Shown: positions 1-6,400 of the stretch, in pieces
Layout: the number at the start of each line of letters is the position of its first letter
Numbering within the stretch: position 1 is the first letter of the stretch
NCBI GenBank assembly: GCA_002309795.1
Contig: DBXZ01000035.1
Span: forward strand, 3,219 to 11,539
Reading direction: 5' to 3'
DNA from: Bacteroidales bacterium UBA1199
GTDB lineage: Bacteria; Bacteroidota; Bacteroidia; Bacteroidales; UBA932
Length of the DNA: 8,321 nt
Program-made: the position numbers and the translations under genes
Notes under the pieces: model-generated
What the model was told of the DNA's origin: nothing
Seen by the model: only the letters and a program-made list of their open reading frames with translations
Databases searched by the model: none

Positions 1-771
1 CAGCTGCCCACCTTCCTGCGCATCCACCACCTCACGAGCCGGTTCTACCTGGACCTGACCTGCGAAGTGATGGGGTACTTCGGGCTGGAAGTGCCTGATT
101 TTCCGGAGGAACAGGACGAGCTGGACGAACGCACCTACTTCTTCGGCACCGGACAGCAGGTGCGTCCGGTAGTCGGTCTGGCCTGCGAAGCGGACTGGAG
201 CGCCGCAGCGCTGATGATGGCCGCCGGGGCCGCGATGGGCGACGTGACGCTGCACGGACTGAACCTCAACTCGCTGCAGCCCGACGCCGAGATGTATGAC
301 CTGCTGGTGGAGCAGAACAGCGACCTGGTGCGCTACGAAAACGGCGACATCAACATCCGCAAGGGACTGACCGTCCCCTTCGACTACGATATTACCGATA
401 CGCCCGACCTGCTGGGCGCGCTGATTATCCTGGCGCTCCGGGCGGGCGGCGAAAGCTGCATCAGCGGGCTGGAGCGGCTCCGAAACAAGGAGAGCGACCG
501 GGCCAAAACCTTTGTGGAGGAGTTCCGCGCCATCGGAGCCGACCTCTTCATTGCCGAAGACGGCAAACTCTATATCGAGGGATCCCCCTCGCAGCTGCTG
601 GAGGGCGGACACTGCTCCTCGCACGGCGATCACCGGCTGGCCATGGCCCTGGCCGTGGCGGACGGCATGTCCCGGAAAAAGGTGGTGGTAGACGATATTG
701 CCTGCTCCGGCAAATCCTGGCCGGAGTTCCCTGAAGAACTGGATAAACTCTTTGGAAACAAAAGCAAATGA
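1..771 (+). CDS. aroA: 3-phosphoshikimate 1-carboxyvinyltransferase (EPSP synthase), C-terminal part
   Basis: Partial gene: the frame is open from base 1, so the true start lies to the left and 256 residues are visible. EPSP synthase condenses shikimate 3-phosphate with phosphoenolpyruvate, the sixth step of the cytoplasmic shikimate pathway. The visible part covers the C-terminal domain. Family landmarks, numbered in the visible fragment, are the catalytic Asp in DTPDLLGA (D136), the LRNKESDR motif (K163, E164, R167), the HGDHRLAMA motif (H211, R212) and the late Lys in CSGKSWPEF (K238). These match D313, K340/E341/R344, R386 and K411 of the E. coli enzyme by motif position. No active-site residue in the visible part looks lost. 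The stop overlaps the aroC start (ATGA), which points to cotranscription and translational coupling with the next enzyme of the pathway. The N-terminal domain, which holds the rest of the active site, cannot be judged. Confidence 0.96.
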   Translation, partial: QLPTFLRIHHLTSRFYLDLTCEVMGYFGLEVPDFPEEQDELDERTYFFGTGQQVRPVVGLACEADWSAAALMMAAGAAMGDVTLHGLNLNSLQPDAEMYDLLVEQNSDLVRYENGDINIRKGLTVPFDYDITDTPDLLGALIILALRAGGESCISGLERLRNKESDRAKTFVEEFRAIGADLFIAEDGKLYIEGSPSQLLEGGHCSSHGDHRLAMALAVADGMSRKKVVVDDIACSGKSWPEFPEELDKLFGNKSK

Positions 772-1769
772 GCCAATTGCACAATACATTCGGCGGAAAC
801 GAGGGGCTGCGGGTCACCCTGTTCGGGAGCTCGCACGAAGCTACGGTCGGCGTCACCCTGGAGGGGCTGCCGGCCGGAATCGACTTGCACCCGGACGATT
901 TTGAACGCGACCTGGCCCGCCGGCGTAGCGGTGCCACCGGCACCACGGCCCGCCGCGAGAGCGACATTCCGCACTTTGAAGGCGGGATGCTGCCCTGCAA
1001 GGACGGCAGTTTCGTCACCTCCGGGCAGCCGCTGACCATCACCTTCGAGAACCGGGATATCCGGCCGGCGGATTACGAACCTTTCAAGTTCCATCCGCGC
1101 CCGGGTCACGCCGATTTCACCGCGGCCGTCAAGTACGGTCCGGAGGCCCCCGCTTCCGGCGGCGGAATCTTCTCCGGACGCATGACGCTGCCCCTGGTGG
1201 CGGCCGGCGTGCTGGCCAAACGGATGATTGCCCCCATCCGGGTCGAAGCCCGGCTGGTGGAAGTGGGCGGCATTCCGGCCGGCGATCAAGCCGCCGTGGA
1301 GGACGCGCTGAAGCAGGCTGAAGCGGATGGCGATTCGCTGGGCGGAATTGTGGAGTGCGTCTGTTCCGACGTTCCGGTGGGACTGGGCGAGCCTTTCTTC
1401 GATTCGCTGGAATCGGTCCTTTCGCACGCCATGTTCTCCATTCCGGGCATCCGGGGCATTGAGTTCGGCGACGGCTTTGCAGCGGCCCGCAAGCGGGGTT
1501 CGGAGCACAACGACCGCTTTATCGACGCCCTGGGCCACACGGCCACCAACGGGGCGGGGGGCATCAACGGCGGCATCTCCAACGGCAATCCCATCGTCTT
1601 CCGCGTGGCGGTCAAGCCGACCGCTTCGATTGCGCGGGCACAGGAGACGTTCGATTTCGCCGCGCGCGAAGTGCGTCCTCTCTCCGCCGGCGGCCGTCAC
1701 GACGTCTGTTTCGCGCTGCGGGTTCCGCCCGTGGTGGAGGCGATGACCGCCATCTGTTTGGCGCAGTAA
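768..1769 (+). CDS. aroC: Chorismate synthase, short and divergent
   Basis: Converts EPSP to chorismate with reduced FMN, the last step of the common aromatic pathway. The protein has 333 residues, against roughly 350-360 for typical bacterial forms, and stops soon after the PPVVEAMTAI segment. Family signatures in order: FGSSHEATVG with His23, RRRSGATGTT (48-60), RPGHADFT with His114, VGLGEPFFDSLES (204-216), IEFGDGF (231-237), INGGISNGNPI (266-276), KPTASI (283-288) and GRHD with His311/Asp312. The two catalytic histidines and the late His-Asp pair are therefore kept. Two signatures are altered: the usual GESHG reads GSSHE (20-24), and the GGGRSSARET segment reads GGGIFSGRMT (131-140). Homology runs to the C-terminus without a frame break, so I read it as a real variant rather than a pseudogene. 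The start ATG overlaps the aroA stop by two bases and the local leader is A-rich. A non-canonical paralogue, with a standard aroC elsewhere, remains possible. Confidence 0.93.
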   Translation: MSQLHNTFGGNEGLRVTLFGSSHEATVGVTLEGLPAGIDLHPDDFERDLARRRSGATGTTARRESDIPHFEGGMLPCKDGSFVTSGQPLTITFENRDIRPADYEPFKFHPRPGHADFTAAVKYGPEAPASGGGIFSGRMTLPLVAAGVLAKRMIAPIRVEARLVEVGGIPAGDQAAVEDALKQAEADGDSLGGIVECVCSDVPVGLGEPFFDSLESVLSHAMFSIPGIRGIEFGDGFAAARKRGSEHNDRFIDALGHTATNGAGGINGGISNGNPIVFRVAVKPTASIARAQETFDFAAREVRPLSAGGRHDVCFALRVPPVVEAMTAICLAQ

Positions 1770-1788
1770 GGGATTATCATTATATTTG
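1757..1788 (+). promoter_or_regulatory. Bacteroidota-type promoter for the heptose operon
   Basis: A -33 box TTTG (1757-1760) lies exactly 20 bases before a -7 box TATATTTG (1781-1788), which fits the TAnnTTTG consensus of the Bacteroidota housekeeping sigma factor perfectly. The -33 box lies inside the last codons of aroC, and the -7 box is in the gap between genes. The expected transcription start, about 3-8 bases after the -7 box, falls at about 1791-1796, on or just before the hddA ATG at 1795. No terminator is visible between aroC and this promoter, so read-through from the aro genes could add to expression. Confidence 0.75.
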
Positions 1789-1794
1789 TATGCT

Positions 1795-2823
1795 ATGATC
1801 TGCAGAAGCAAGGCACCGTTCAGACTGGGTATCGCAGGCGGGGGCACGGACGTGTCGCCCTACGCCGACCTGTACGGCGGCGCCATCCTCAACGTCACCA
1901 TCAACCGCTTTGCCCACGCATCCCTGCGTCCGACCGACGAGGGGCGGGTGCGGTTCCGTCATATCAACGACAACCTGCAGGCCGAATTCGACGCGGCGCC
2001 GCGACTCGATCCCGCTCCCGGGCTGGAGCTTCAGTGCGGCGTCTACAATGCGGTCGTCAGCCGTTTCTGCGGCGGCAAACCGCTCTCGCTGGAGCTGACC
2101 ACCCAGATGGACGTCCCCTCCGGCAGCGGCCTGGGAACCTCTTCCACACTGGTGGTGGCCATCCTGGGCGCCTTTGTGGAGTGGCTGCATCTTCCGCTGG
2201 GCAAATACGATATCGCCCGGCTCGCCTACGAGATCGAACGGATCGACCTGGGCATGGCGGGCGGCCGGCAGGACCAGTACGCCGCCACCTTCGGCGGGGT
2301 GAACTTCATGGAGTTCAAAGACGACGAGCGGGTGGTGGTCAACCCCCTCTCACTGCCTGAACCGCTGCTCGAAGAGTGGGCCATGAACACCGTGCTGCTC
2401 TACACCGACAAACGGCGCGAATCGGCCCGCATTATCGAGGAGCAGGTGGCCAACGTCAAAGAGAACAAGACCGCTTCCGTAGAGGCCATGCACCGCGTCA
2501 AGGAGGAGGCCTTCCGCATCAAGAACTGCCTGCTGGGCGGAAATCTCGATGCGATCGGCGATGCCCTGAACGTCAGCTGGGTGAACAAGAAAAAGATGGC
2601 GAAAGAGATCTCCAACGACGCTATCGACCGGATTTACGAAACCGCCATGGCCGCAGGAAGCACCGGCGGCAAGATTTCCGGTGCGGGCGGCGGCGGTTTT
2701 ATGTTTTTCCACTGTCCGGGCAACACCCGCTACGCAGTGACGGAGGCGCTCGGCAAGCTGGGAATCGGACAGGTTTACGATTTTGAATTCTGCAAGGAGG
2801 GACTTATCACATGGACCGTATAA
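1795..2823 (+). CDS. hddA: D-glycero-alpha-D-manno-heptose-7-phosphate kinase (GHMP family)
   Basis: GHMP-superfamily sugar kinase of the HddA type, 342 residues, expected to phosphorylate D-glycero-D-manno-heptose 7-phosphate at the anomeric carbon to give the alpha-1,7-bisphosphate. Motif 1 is the N-terminal strand PFRLGIAGGGTDVSPY (8-23), motif 2 is the ATP-binding loop PSGSGLGTSST (108-118), and motif 3 is GGKISGAGGGGFMFF (291-305). The DLGMAGGRQDQYAA segment (151-164) is typical of the heptose and fucose kinase branch. I chose ATG 1795 over an in-frame TTG at 1786 because the TTG overlaps the promoter -7 box and adds only three residues. The motif-1 strand begins at once, so a later start would break the fold. 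The frame overlaps gmhA by 13 bases. The substrate is inferred mainly from the neighbouring gmhA and hddC-gmhB genes; from sequence alone another GHMP sugar kinase would be possible. Confidence 0.9.
   Translation: MICRSKAPFRLGIAGGGTDVSPYADLYGGAILNVTINRFAHASLRPTDEGRVRFRHINDNLQAEFDAAPRLDPAPGLELQCGVYNAVVSRFCGGKPLSLELTTQMDVPSGSGLGTSSTLVVAILGAFVEWLHLPLGKYDIARLAYEIERIDLGMAGGRQDQYAATFGGVNFMEFKDDERVVVNPLSLPEPLLEEWAMNTVLLYTDKRRESARIIEEQVANVKENKTASVEAMHRVKEEAFRIKNCLLGGNLDAIGDALNVSWVNKKKMAKEISNDAIDRIYETAMAAGSTGGKISGAGGGGFMFFHCPGNTRYAVTEALGKLGIGQVYDFEFCKEGLITWTV
2794..2800 (+). promoter_or_regulatory. Strong Shine-Dalgarno-like site before gmhA
   Basis: AAGGAGG, ten bases upstream of the gmhA ATG and inside the end of hddA, is nearly a full anti-Shine-Dalgarno complement. 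The other starts in this window have no such site, and Bacteroidota seldom rely on one. It also encodes ordinary residues of HddA (CKEG), so chance is possible. If used, it would help ribosomes enter gmhA, whose start overlaps the hddA end. Confidence 0.4.
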
Positions 2824-3395
2824 AACATCTCAAATCGCGGCTGGAAAGCCACAACGCCCTGATGACGAAGGTACTTTCCGACGACCATCTGCTGGCCACC
2901 CTGAACCTGGCGGCCGGGGTGATCGAACAGTGCTTCCGCAACGGCGGCAAGGTATACTTCTGCGGCAACGGCGGCAGCGCTGCCGACGCCCAGCACCTGG
3001 CGGCGGAGTTTTCTGGCAAATATATGATTGACCGGGACTGCCTGCCGGCGGAGGCCCTGCACTGCAATACCTCCTACCTGACGGCCGTTTCCAACGATTT
3101 CAGCTACGATATCGTCTATTCCCGCCTGATCTCCGGAATCGGCCGCAAAGGCGATGTGCTCATCGGCCTTTCGACCTCCGGCAACTCGGCCAACATCGTC
3201 AAGGCCTTCGAGGTCTGCCGCACCAAGGGCATTGCCACGATTGCCTTCACGGGCAAAGGGGGCGGCGCGATGGCTCCGCTCGCCGACCTGCTGCTGGCGG
3301 TTCCTTCCACGGAAACGGCGCGGATTCAGGAGGCGCACATCACCCTGGGACACCTGCTCTGCGAGCTGGTGGAGGCGGCCATTTTCAGCGACTGA
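2811..3395 (+). CDS. gmhA: Sedoheptulose-7-phosphate isomerase (phosphoheptose isomerase)
   Basis: Single-domain SIS-fold isomerase of 194 residues, almost the same length as E. coli GmhA (192). It converts sedoheptulose 7-phosphate to D-glycero-D-manno-heptose 7-phosphate, the first committed step of heptose sugar-nucleotide synthesis. Visible landmarks are the CGNGGSAADAQHLAAEF segment (51-67) with His62 and Glu66, the phosphate-binding STSGNSANIV loop (121-130), and RIQEAHITLGH (171-181) with Gln173 and His181. By position these match the E. coli zinc and catalytic set H61, E65, Q172 and H180, so the active site looks complete. The start overlaps the end of hddA by 13 bases and is preceded by a good Shine-Dalgarno-like AAGGAGG. 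The next gene begins three bases after the stop. The enzyme should be soluble, cytoplasmic and multimeric as in the family. Confidence 0.95.
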   Translation: MDRIKHLKSRLESHNALMTKVLSDDHLLATLNLAAGVIEQCFRNGGKVYFCGNGGSAADAQHLAAEFSGKYMIDRDCLPAEALHCNTSYLTAVSNDFSYDIVYSRLISGIGRKGDVLIGLSTSGNSANIVKAFEVCRTKGIATIAFTGKGGGAMAPLADLLLAVPSTETARIQEAHITLGHLLCELVEAAIFSD

Positions 3396-3398
3396 CCT

Positions 3399-4586
3399 AT
3401 GGAGTGCATCGTACTGGCCGGCGGACTGGGCACGCGCCTGCGGGGCGTCGTGGGGGAACTCCCCAAATGCCTGGCTCCGGTGGCGGGGCGCCCCTTCCTG
3501 GCCTGGATGCTGGAGAACCTGGAACTTTGCGGATTCGATCACATCATTCTTTCGCTGGGGCACGGCAGTGACGCCGTGCGCGCATTTGTCGCACAGCGCA
3601 CTTCCGCATCCGAAATCGAGTGCGTGGTGGAGCGCGAACCGCTGGGTACCGGAGGCGCCGTCCGGCTTGCCCTCACCCATGCCCGCGAAGCGCAGGTCTT
3701 CATCCTCAACGGCGACACCTGGTTTGACGTGCCGTTCCGCGAAATGCTGGAGGCCCACCGCGGAAGCAATGCAACCGCCACGCTGGCCCTCAAGCCGATG
3801 CGCGACTTCGACCGTTATGGCACGGTGACAATCGGTGAAGACGGTAAAACCATAGAAGCCTTCCACGAAAAGGCTCCCTGCGCGGAAGGACTCATCAACG
3901 GCGGCATCTACCTGATGGCGCGCGAAGCGCTGGAAGCGATGCCGGAGAAGTTTTCCCTGGAACGGGATTGGCTGGAGGTGCAGGTGGCTGCGGGCTGCCT
4001 GGAGGGCTATGTGAGCGACGGTTATTTCATGGATATCGGCGTCCCCGACGACTATCTGCGGGCCCAGGCCGATTTCTTCCTGGGTGCCCACAAGCGCTAC
4101 GATACCCTCTTTCTGGACCGCGACGGCGTGATTGACGTCGAGCTCGAAAACGATTATGTGAAGCGGCCGGAAGAGATGATCTTCATCCCCGGGGCCGTGG
4201 AGGCCATCGCCCGCCTGCAGCCGCTCTTTGCCCGCACCCTCGTGGTGACCAACCAGCGGGGCGTAGCCAAGGGGCTGATGACCCTCGACGATCTGGACCG
4301 GGTGCACCGCCACATGGTCTCCCGGATCGAGGCGGCGGGCGGCCATATCGACAAGATCTATTTCTGCACCGGGATGGACGAATCCGATCCCCGGCGCAAA
4401 CCCAACAACGGAATGTTCCTCGATGCCCTGGAGGATTTCCCGCAGATCGATCCGGCCCGGAGCCTGATGGTGGGCGACAAACCCACCGACATGGAGTTCG
4501 CCGCACGCTGCCGCCTCACGGGCGTGCTGGTCGGAAAGGATTACGGTCTCAAGGAACTGGCCGACGAACTCATTTCGAACCTCTGA
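3399..4586 (+). CDS. Fusion: heptose-1-phosphate guanylyltransferase (HddC) and heptose bisphosphate phosphatase (GmhB)
   Basis: Bifunctional protein of 395 residues. Residues 1-227 form a sugar-1-phosphate nucleotidyltransferase of the HddC type: LAGGLGTRLRG (6-16), the LPKCLAPV lysine K23, EPLGTGGAVR (80-89), the metal-binding NGDTWFD (D106), INGGIYL (166-172) and GYFMDIGVPDDYLRAQ (208-223). After a linker of only about six residues, residues 234-395 form a HAD phosphatase of the GmhB type: DRDGV (D240 nucleophile, D242 acid/base), VVTNQRG (T284), RRKP (K334) and GDKPTD (D360, D364). The phosphatase half would remove the 7-phosphate of the bisphosphate, and the transferase half would join the resulting 1-phosphate to GTP, giving GDP-D-glycero-alpha-D-manno-heptose. 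Two consecutive steps thus sit on one chain. The usual GmhB zinc loop (C-x-H ... C-x-C) is missing: only C323 remains before K334. GTP rather than another NTP is inferred from HddC-like motifs. Confidence 0.92.
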   Translation: MECIVLAGGLGTRLRGVVGELPKCLAPVAGRPFLAWMLENLELCGFDHIILSLGHGSDAVRAFVAQRTSASEIECVVEREPLGTGGAVRLALTHAREAQVFILNGDTWFDVPFREMLEAHRGSNATATLALKPMRDFDRYGTVTIGEDGKTIEAFHEKAPCAEGLINGGIYLMAREALEAMPEKFSLERDWLEVQVAAGCLEGYVSDGYFMDIGVPDDYLRAQADFFLGAHKRYDTLFLDRDGVIDVELENDYVKRPEEMIFIPGAVEAIARLQPLFARTLVVTNQRGVAKGLMTLDDLDRVHRHMVSRIEAAGGHIDKIYFCTGMDESDPRRKPNNGMFLDALEDFPQIDPARSLMVGDKPTDMEFAARCRLTGVLVGKDYGLKELADELISNL

Positions 4587-4590
4587 CACC

Positions 4591-5703
4591 ATGCGGATCG
4601 CCTTTCTCTCCACTTTCTATCCGTTCCGGGGCGGCATTGCCCAGTTCAACGCCAATCTCTACGAGGCGGCGCGCGCTGCGGGGCACGAAGTGAAGGCCTT
4701 CACCTTCACCTGCCAGTATCCGAAGTTCCTCTTCCCGGGGAAGACGCAATACGTCACGGAGGGCGACACGGCAAAAGTCATCGAGAGCGAAGCGGTTCTG
4801 AACACCGCGAACCCCTGCGCCTGGGGCCGGACCGCCCGGCGGATCGCCGTCTGGAAACCGGACGTGGTGGTCATGAAGTACTGGATGAGCTATATGGGAC
4901 CTTCGCTGGGCAGCGTGGCCCGGCGGCTCAGGCTCCGCGGCATCAAGGTGATCGCCCTGCTCGACAATGTCATCCCGCACGAGGCGCGCTTCTTCGACCG
5001 CCCCTTCTCGCGGTGGTTCCTGCGCTCGGTTTCAGGCTGCGTGGCCATGTCCCGGGCGGTGATGGACGACAAGAACGCCCTGGCGCCGGAGATTCCCGCC
5101 GTGCTGGTTCCCCACCCGCTCTACGACCATTTCGGAGCGAAGATGGACCGGAATGTGGCGGCAAAAGAATTGGGGCTCGACCCGGATTGCAAGACACTGC
5201 TTTACTTCGGCCTGATCCGGGAATACAAGGGGCTGGACCTGCTGATCGGGGCGATGCGGCTGCTCGACGAGGGCTACCAGCTGGTGGCGGCCGGAGAGTG
5301 CTACGGCAGTTTCGAACGCTATGAACAGCTGGCCGCCGGCAACCCCCGGATCCATCTGCAGAACCGGTATATCGGCGACGAGGAGGTACCGCTCTTCTTC
5401 TCGGCCGCCGACCTCTGCGTGCTGCCCTACCGCAGCGCCACCCAGAGCGGCATTACGGCCATTTCTCTCCACTTCGACCTGCCGCTGGTCGCGACGCCGG
5501 TGGGCGGACTGCCCGAAAGCGTGGGCGAAACAGGCGTGGGCGTGATGGCCCGCGAAGCGTCGGCAGAAGCGATTGCCGAAGCCGTCAGACGCTATTTTTC
5601 CGGCGAAGGTGCCGGATGTCGCGCGGCAATTGCTGCGTTCAAGGAGCGCGCCACCTGGCAGCGTTTCGCAGAAGAAGTCGTTCTGCTTGCAGAACGCATT
5701 TGA
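4591..5703 (+). CDS. GT-B glycosyltransferase, GT4-like, probably acting on a surface glycan
   Basis: Protein of 370 residues with a two-Rossmann GT-B layout. The N-terminal acceptor half opens with IAFLSTFYPFRGGIAQFN (3-20), whose glycine pair is typical of the acceptor-side loop. The C-terminal nucleotide-sugar half includes LLYFGLIREYKGLDLLI (203-219), LVAAGECYG (231-239), LFFSAADLCVLPYRSATQSG (268-287) and LPLVATPVGGLPESV (297-311). The usual donor-site E-x7-E pattern is modified: the region reads TQSGITAISLHF, with Gln and Ser where classic family members have Glu. There is no signal peptide or membrane segment, so it is cytoplasmic or peripheral at the inner membrane. It is the last gene of the heptose operon, four bases after the fusion gene, which makes GDP-heptose a natural candidate donor. 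Donor, acceptor and linkage cannot be read from the sequence. A hairpin overlaps its last codons. Confidence 0.88.
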   Translation: MRIAFLSTFYPFRGGIAQFNANLYEAARAAGHEVKAFTFTCQYPKFLFPGKTQYVTEGDTAKVIESEAVLNTANPCAWGRTARRIAVWKPDVVVMKYWMSYMGPSLGSVARRLRLRGIKVIALLDNVIPHEARFFDRPFSRWFLRSVSGCVAMSRAVMDDKNALAPEIPAVLVPHPLYDHFGAKMDRNVAAKELGLDPDCKTLLYFGLIREYKGLDLLIGAMRLLDEGYQLVAAGECYGSFERYEQLAAGNPRIHLQNRYIGDEEVPLFFSAADLCVLPYRSATQSGITAISLHFDLPLVATPVGGLPESVGETGVGVMAREASAEAIAEAVRRYFSGEGAGCRAAIAAFKERATWQRFAEEVVLLAERI

Positions 5704-5710
5704 TTTTTTT
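5679..5710 (+). terminator. Possible intrinsic terminator at the end of the heptose operon
   Basis: A perfect inverted repeat CGTTCTGC/GCAGAACG (5679-5686 and 5689-5696) can fold as a 7-bp stem closed by the stable tetraloop CTTG. Seven T residues follow at 5704-5710. The stem lies inside the last codons of the glycosyltransferase gene, and seven bases, including the stop codon, separate it from the T-run, so it is not a textbook terminator. Its position between two transcription units supports a role in ending or damping upstream transcription. Confidence 0.45.
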
Positions 5711-5719
5711 CTAACTTTG
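5687..5719 (+). promoter_or_regulatory. Bacteroidota-type promoter for the phosphate-transport operon
   Basis: The -7 box TAACTTTG (5712-5719) matches TAnnTTTG exactly. The best -33 candidate is TTG at 5687-5689, 22 bases upstream, slightly longer than usual, and it lies in the loop of the hairpin described at this position. Transcription should start near 5722-5727 and leave a leader of about 20-25 bases before the ATG at 5747. The gap between genes is clearly more AT-rich than the flanking genes. The -7 box is convincing; the -33 box is weaker. Confidence 0.65.
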
Positions 5720-5746
5720 AGGCTATCGTTTTCTGACTTATAACCG

Positions 5747-6397
5747 ATGAAACTGGACAAATTCCTGCAACTGTTCGTCGTCAAGGAGAAGACCTTTTTC
5801 CCGCTCTTCGTCCAAACTACCGCGAACATCGTCAAGGCAGCAAACCTGCTGGTAGAACTCACCCGCGATTCCGATCAGATCAACCGGCAGATGCTGGCCA
5901 ACCGCATCAAAGAGTGCGAAACCGCCGGCGACACCTTCACCGACCACATCATTGAAAAACTGATCGATGCCTACAACACCCCGTTCGACCGGGAAGATAT
6001 CCATCAGCTTGCCCAGGACCTGGACACCTTTCTGGACGGGATCCGCGAGTCGGCCAAGAAGTTCGCCATCTACCAGCCCGACGGCGCCGATGAAAAACTG
6101 ATTGAAATGGCGCTGATGATTCTCCGGGACGCAGAATTGATGCACGAAATCACCGGCAAGTTCGAAAACATACGGAAAGAGGGTGCCGAACTGGGCCGTC
6201 TCTGCGACGCGATCCAGGAGACCGAGCACAGCGCGGACGACATCTTCACCGCCTACATGAGCGACCTCTTCAAGGGGAACATCGACTTCATTGAACTGGT
6301 CAAGAAGAAAAATATCATCCAGACCCTCGAGGATACCTGCAACGAAGGCAAGGACGTTTCCGAAACCGTCCGTACCATCCTCGTCAAAATGGGATAA
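5747..6397 (+). CDS. PhoU-like DUF47 protein, partner of the PiT phosphate transporter
   Basis: All-helical protein of 216 residues, the usual size for the DUF47/TIGR00153 family related to PhoU. Its N-terminal KEKTFFPLFVQTTANIVKAA (13-32) is characteristic. Two acidic metal-binding-type motifs are visible in the repeated helical bundles: KECETAGDTFTDHI (56-69) and AIQETEHSADDIF (155-167). The C-terminus shows the family pattern LEDTCNEGKDVSETV (194-208) followed by ILVK. Members are soluble, cytoplasmic and nearly always encoded beside a PiT transporter, whose activity they are thought to modulate; the mechanism is poorly known. The pit-family gene starts three bases after this stop, which supports that role. 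The start ATG follows an AT-rich leader without a Shine-Dalgarno sequence and has its own promoter upstream. Classical PhoU, which works with the Pst ABC system, is less likely given the neighbour. Confidence 0.93.
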   Translation: MKLDKFLQLFVVKEKTFFPLFVQTTANIVKAANLLVELTRDSDQINRQMLANRIKECETAGDTFTDHIIEKLIDAYNTPFDREDIHQLAQDLDTFLDGIRESAKKFAIYQPDGADEKLIEMALMILRDAELMHEITGKFENIRKEGAELGRLCDAIQETEHSADDIFTAYMSDLFKGNIDFIELVKKKNIIQTLEDTCNEGKDVSETVRTILVKMG

Positions 6398-6400
6398 TCC

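Noticed and set aside
768..1769. aroC as a frameshifted or decaying pseudogene
   Set aside because: Although short and divergent, all family segments appear in order in one frame and the catalytic histidines are kept.
1786..1794. TTG at 1786 as the start of hddA
   Set aside because: It is in frame but sits inside the -7 box and probably upstream of the transcript start. The ATG at 1795 fits the promoter and already gives the full family N-terminus.
1770..1794. Terminator after aroC
   Set aside because: The 25-base gap is AT-rich but shows no stem followed by a T-run; it is better explained by the promoter.
630..1847. Open minus-strand frame of 405 codons opposite aroA and aroC
   Set aside because: It has no recognisable domain, runs across the aroC coding sequence and the hddA promoter, and has no promoter of its own that I can see.
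2775..4613. Open minus-strand frame of 612 codons opposite gmhA and the fusion gene
   Set aside because: It lies fully opposite strongly recognised plus-strand genes and encodes a low-complexity, His/Gly/Arg-rich product with no known domain. Long antisense frames are expected in GC-rich genes with this codon bias.
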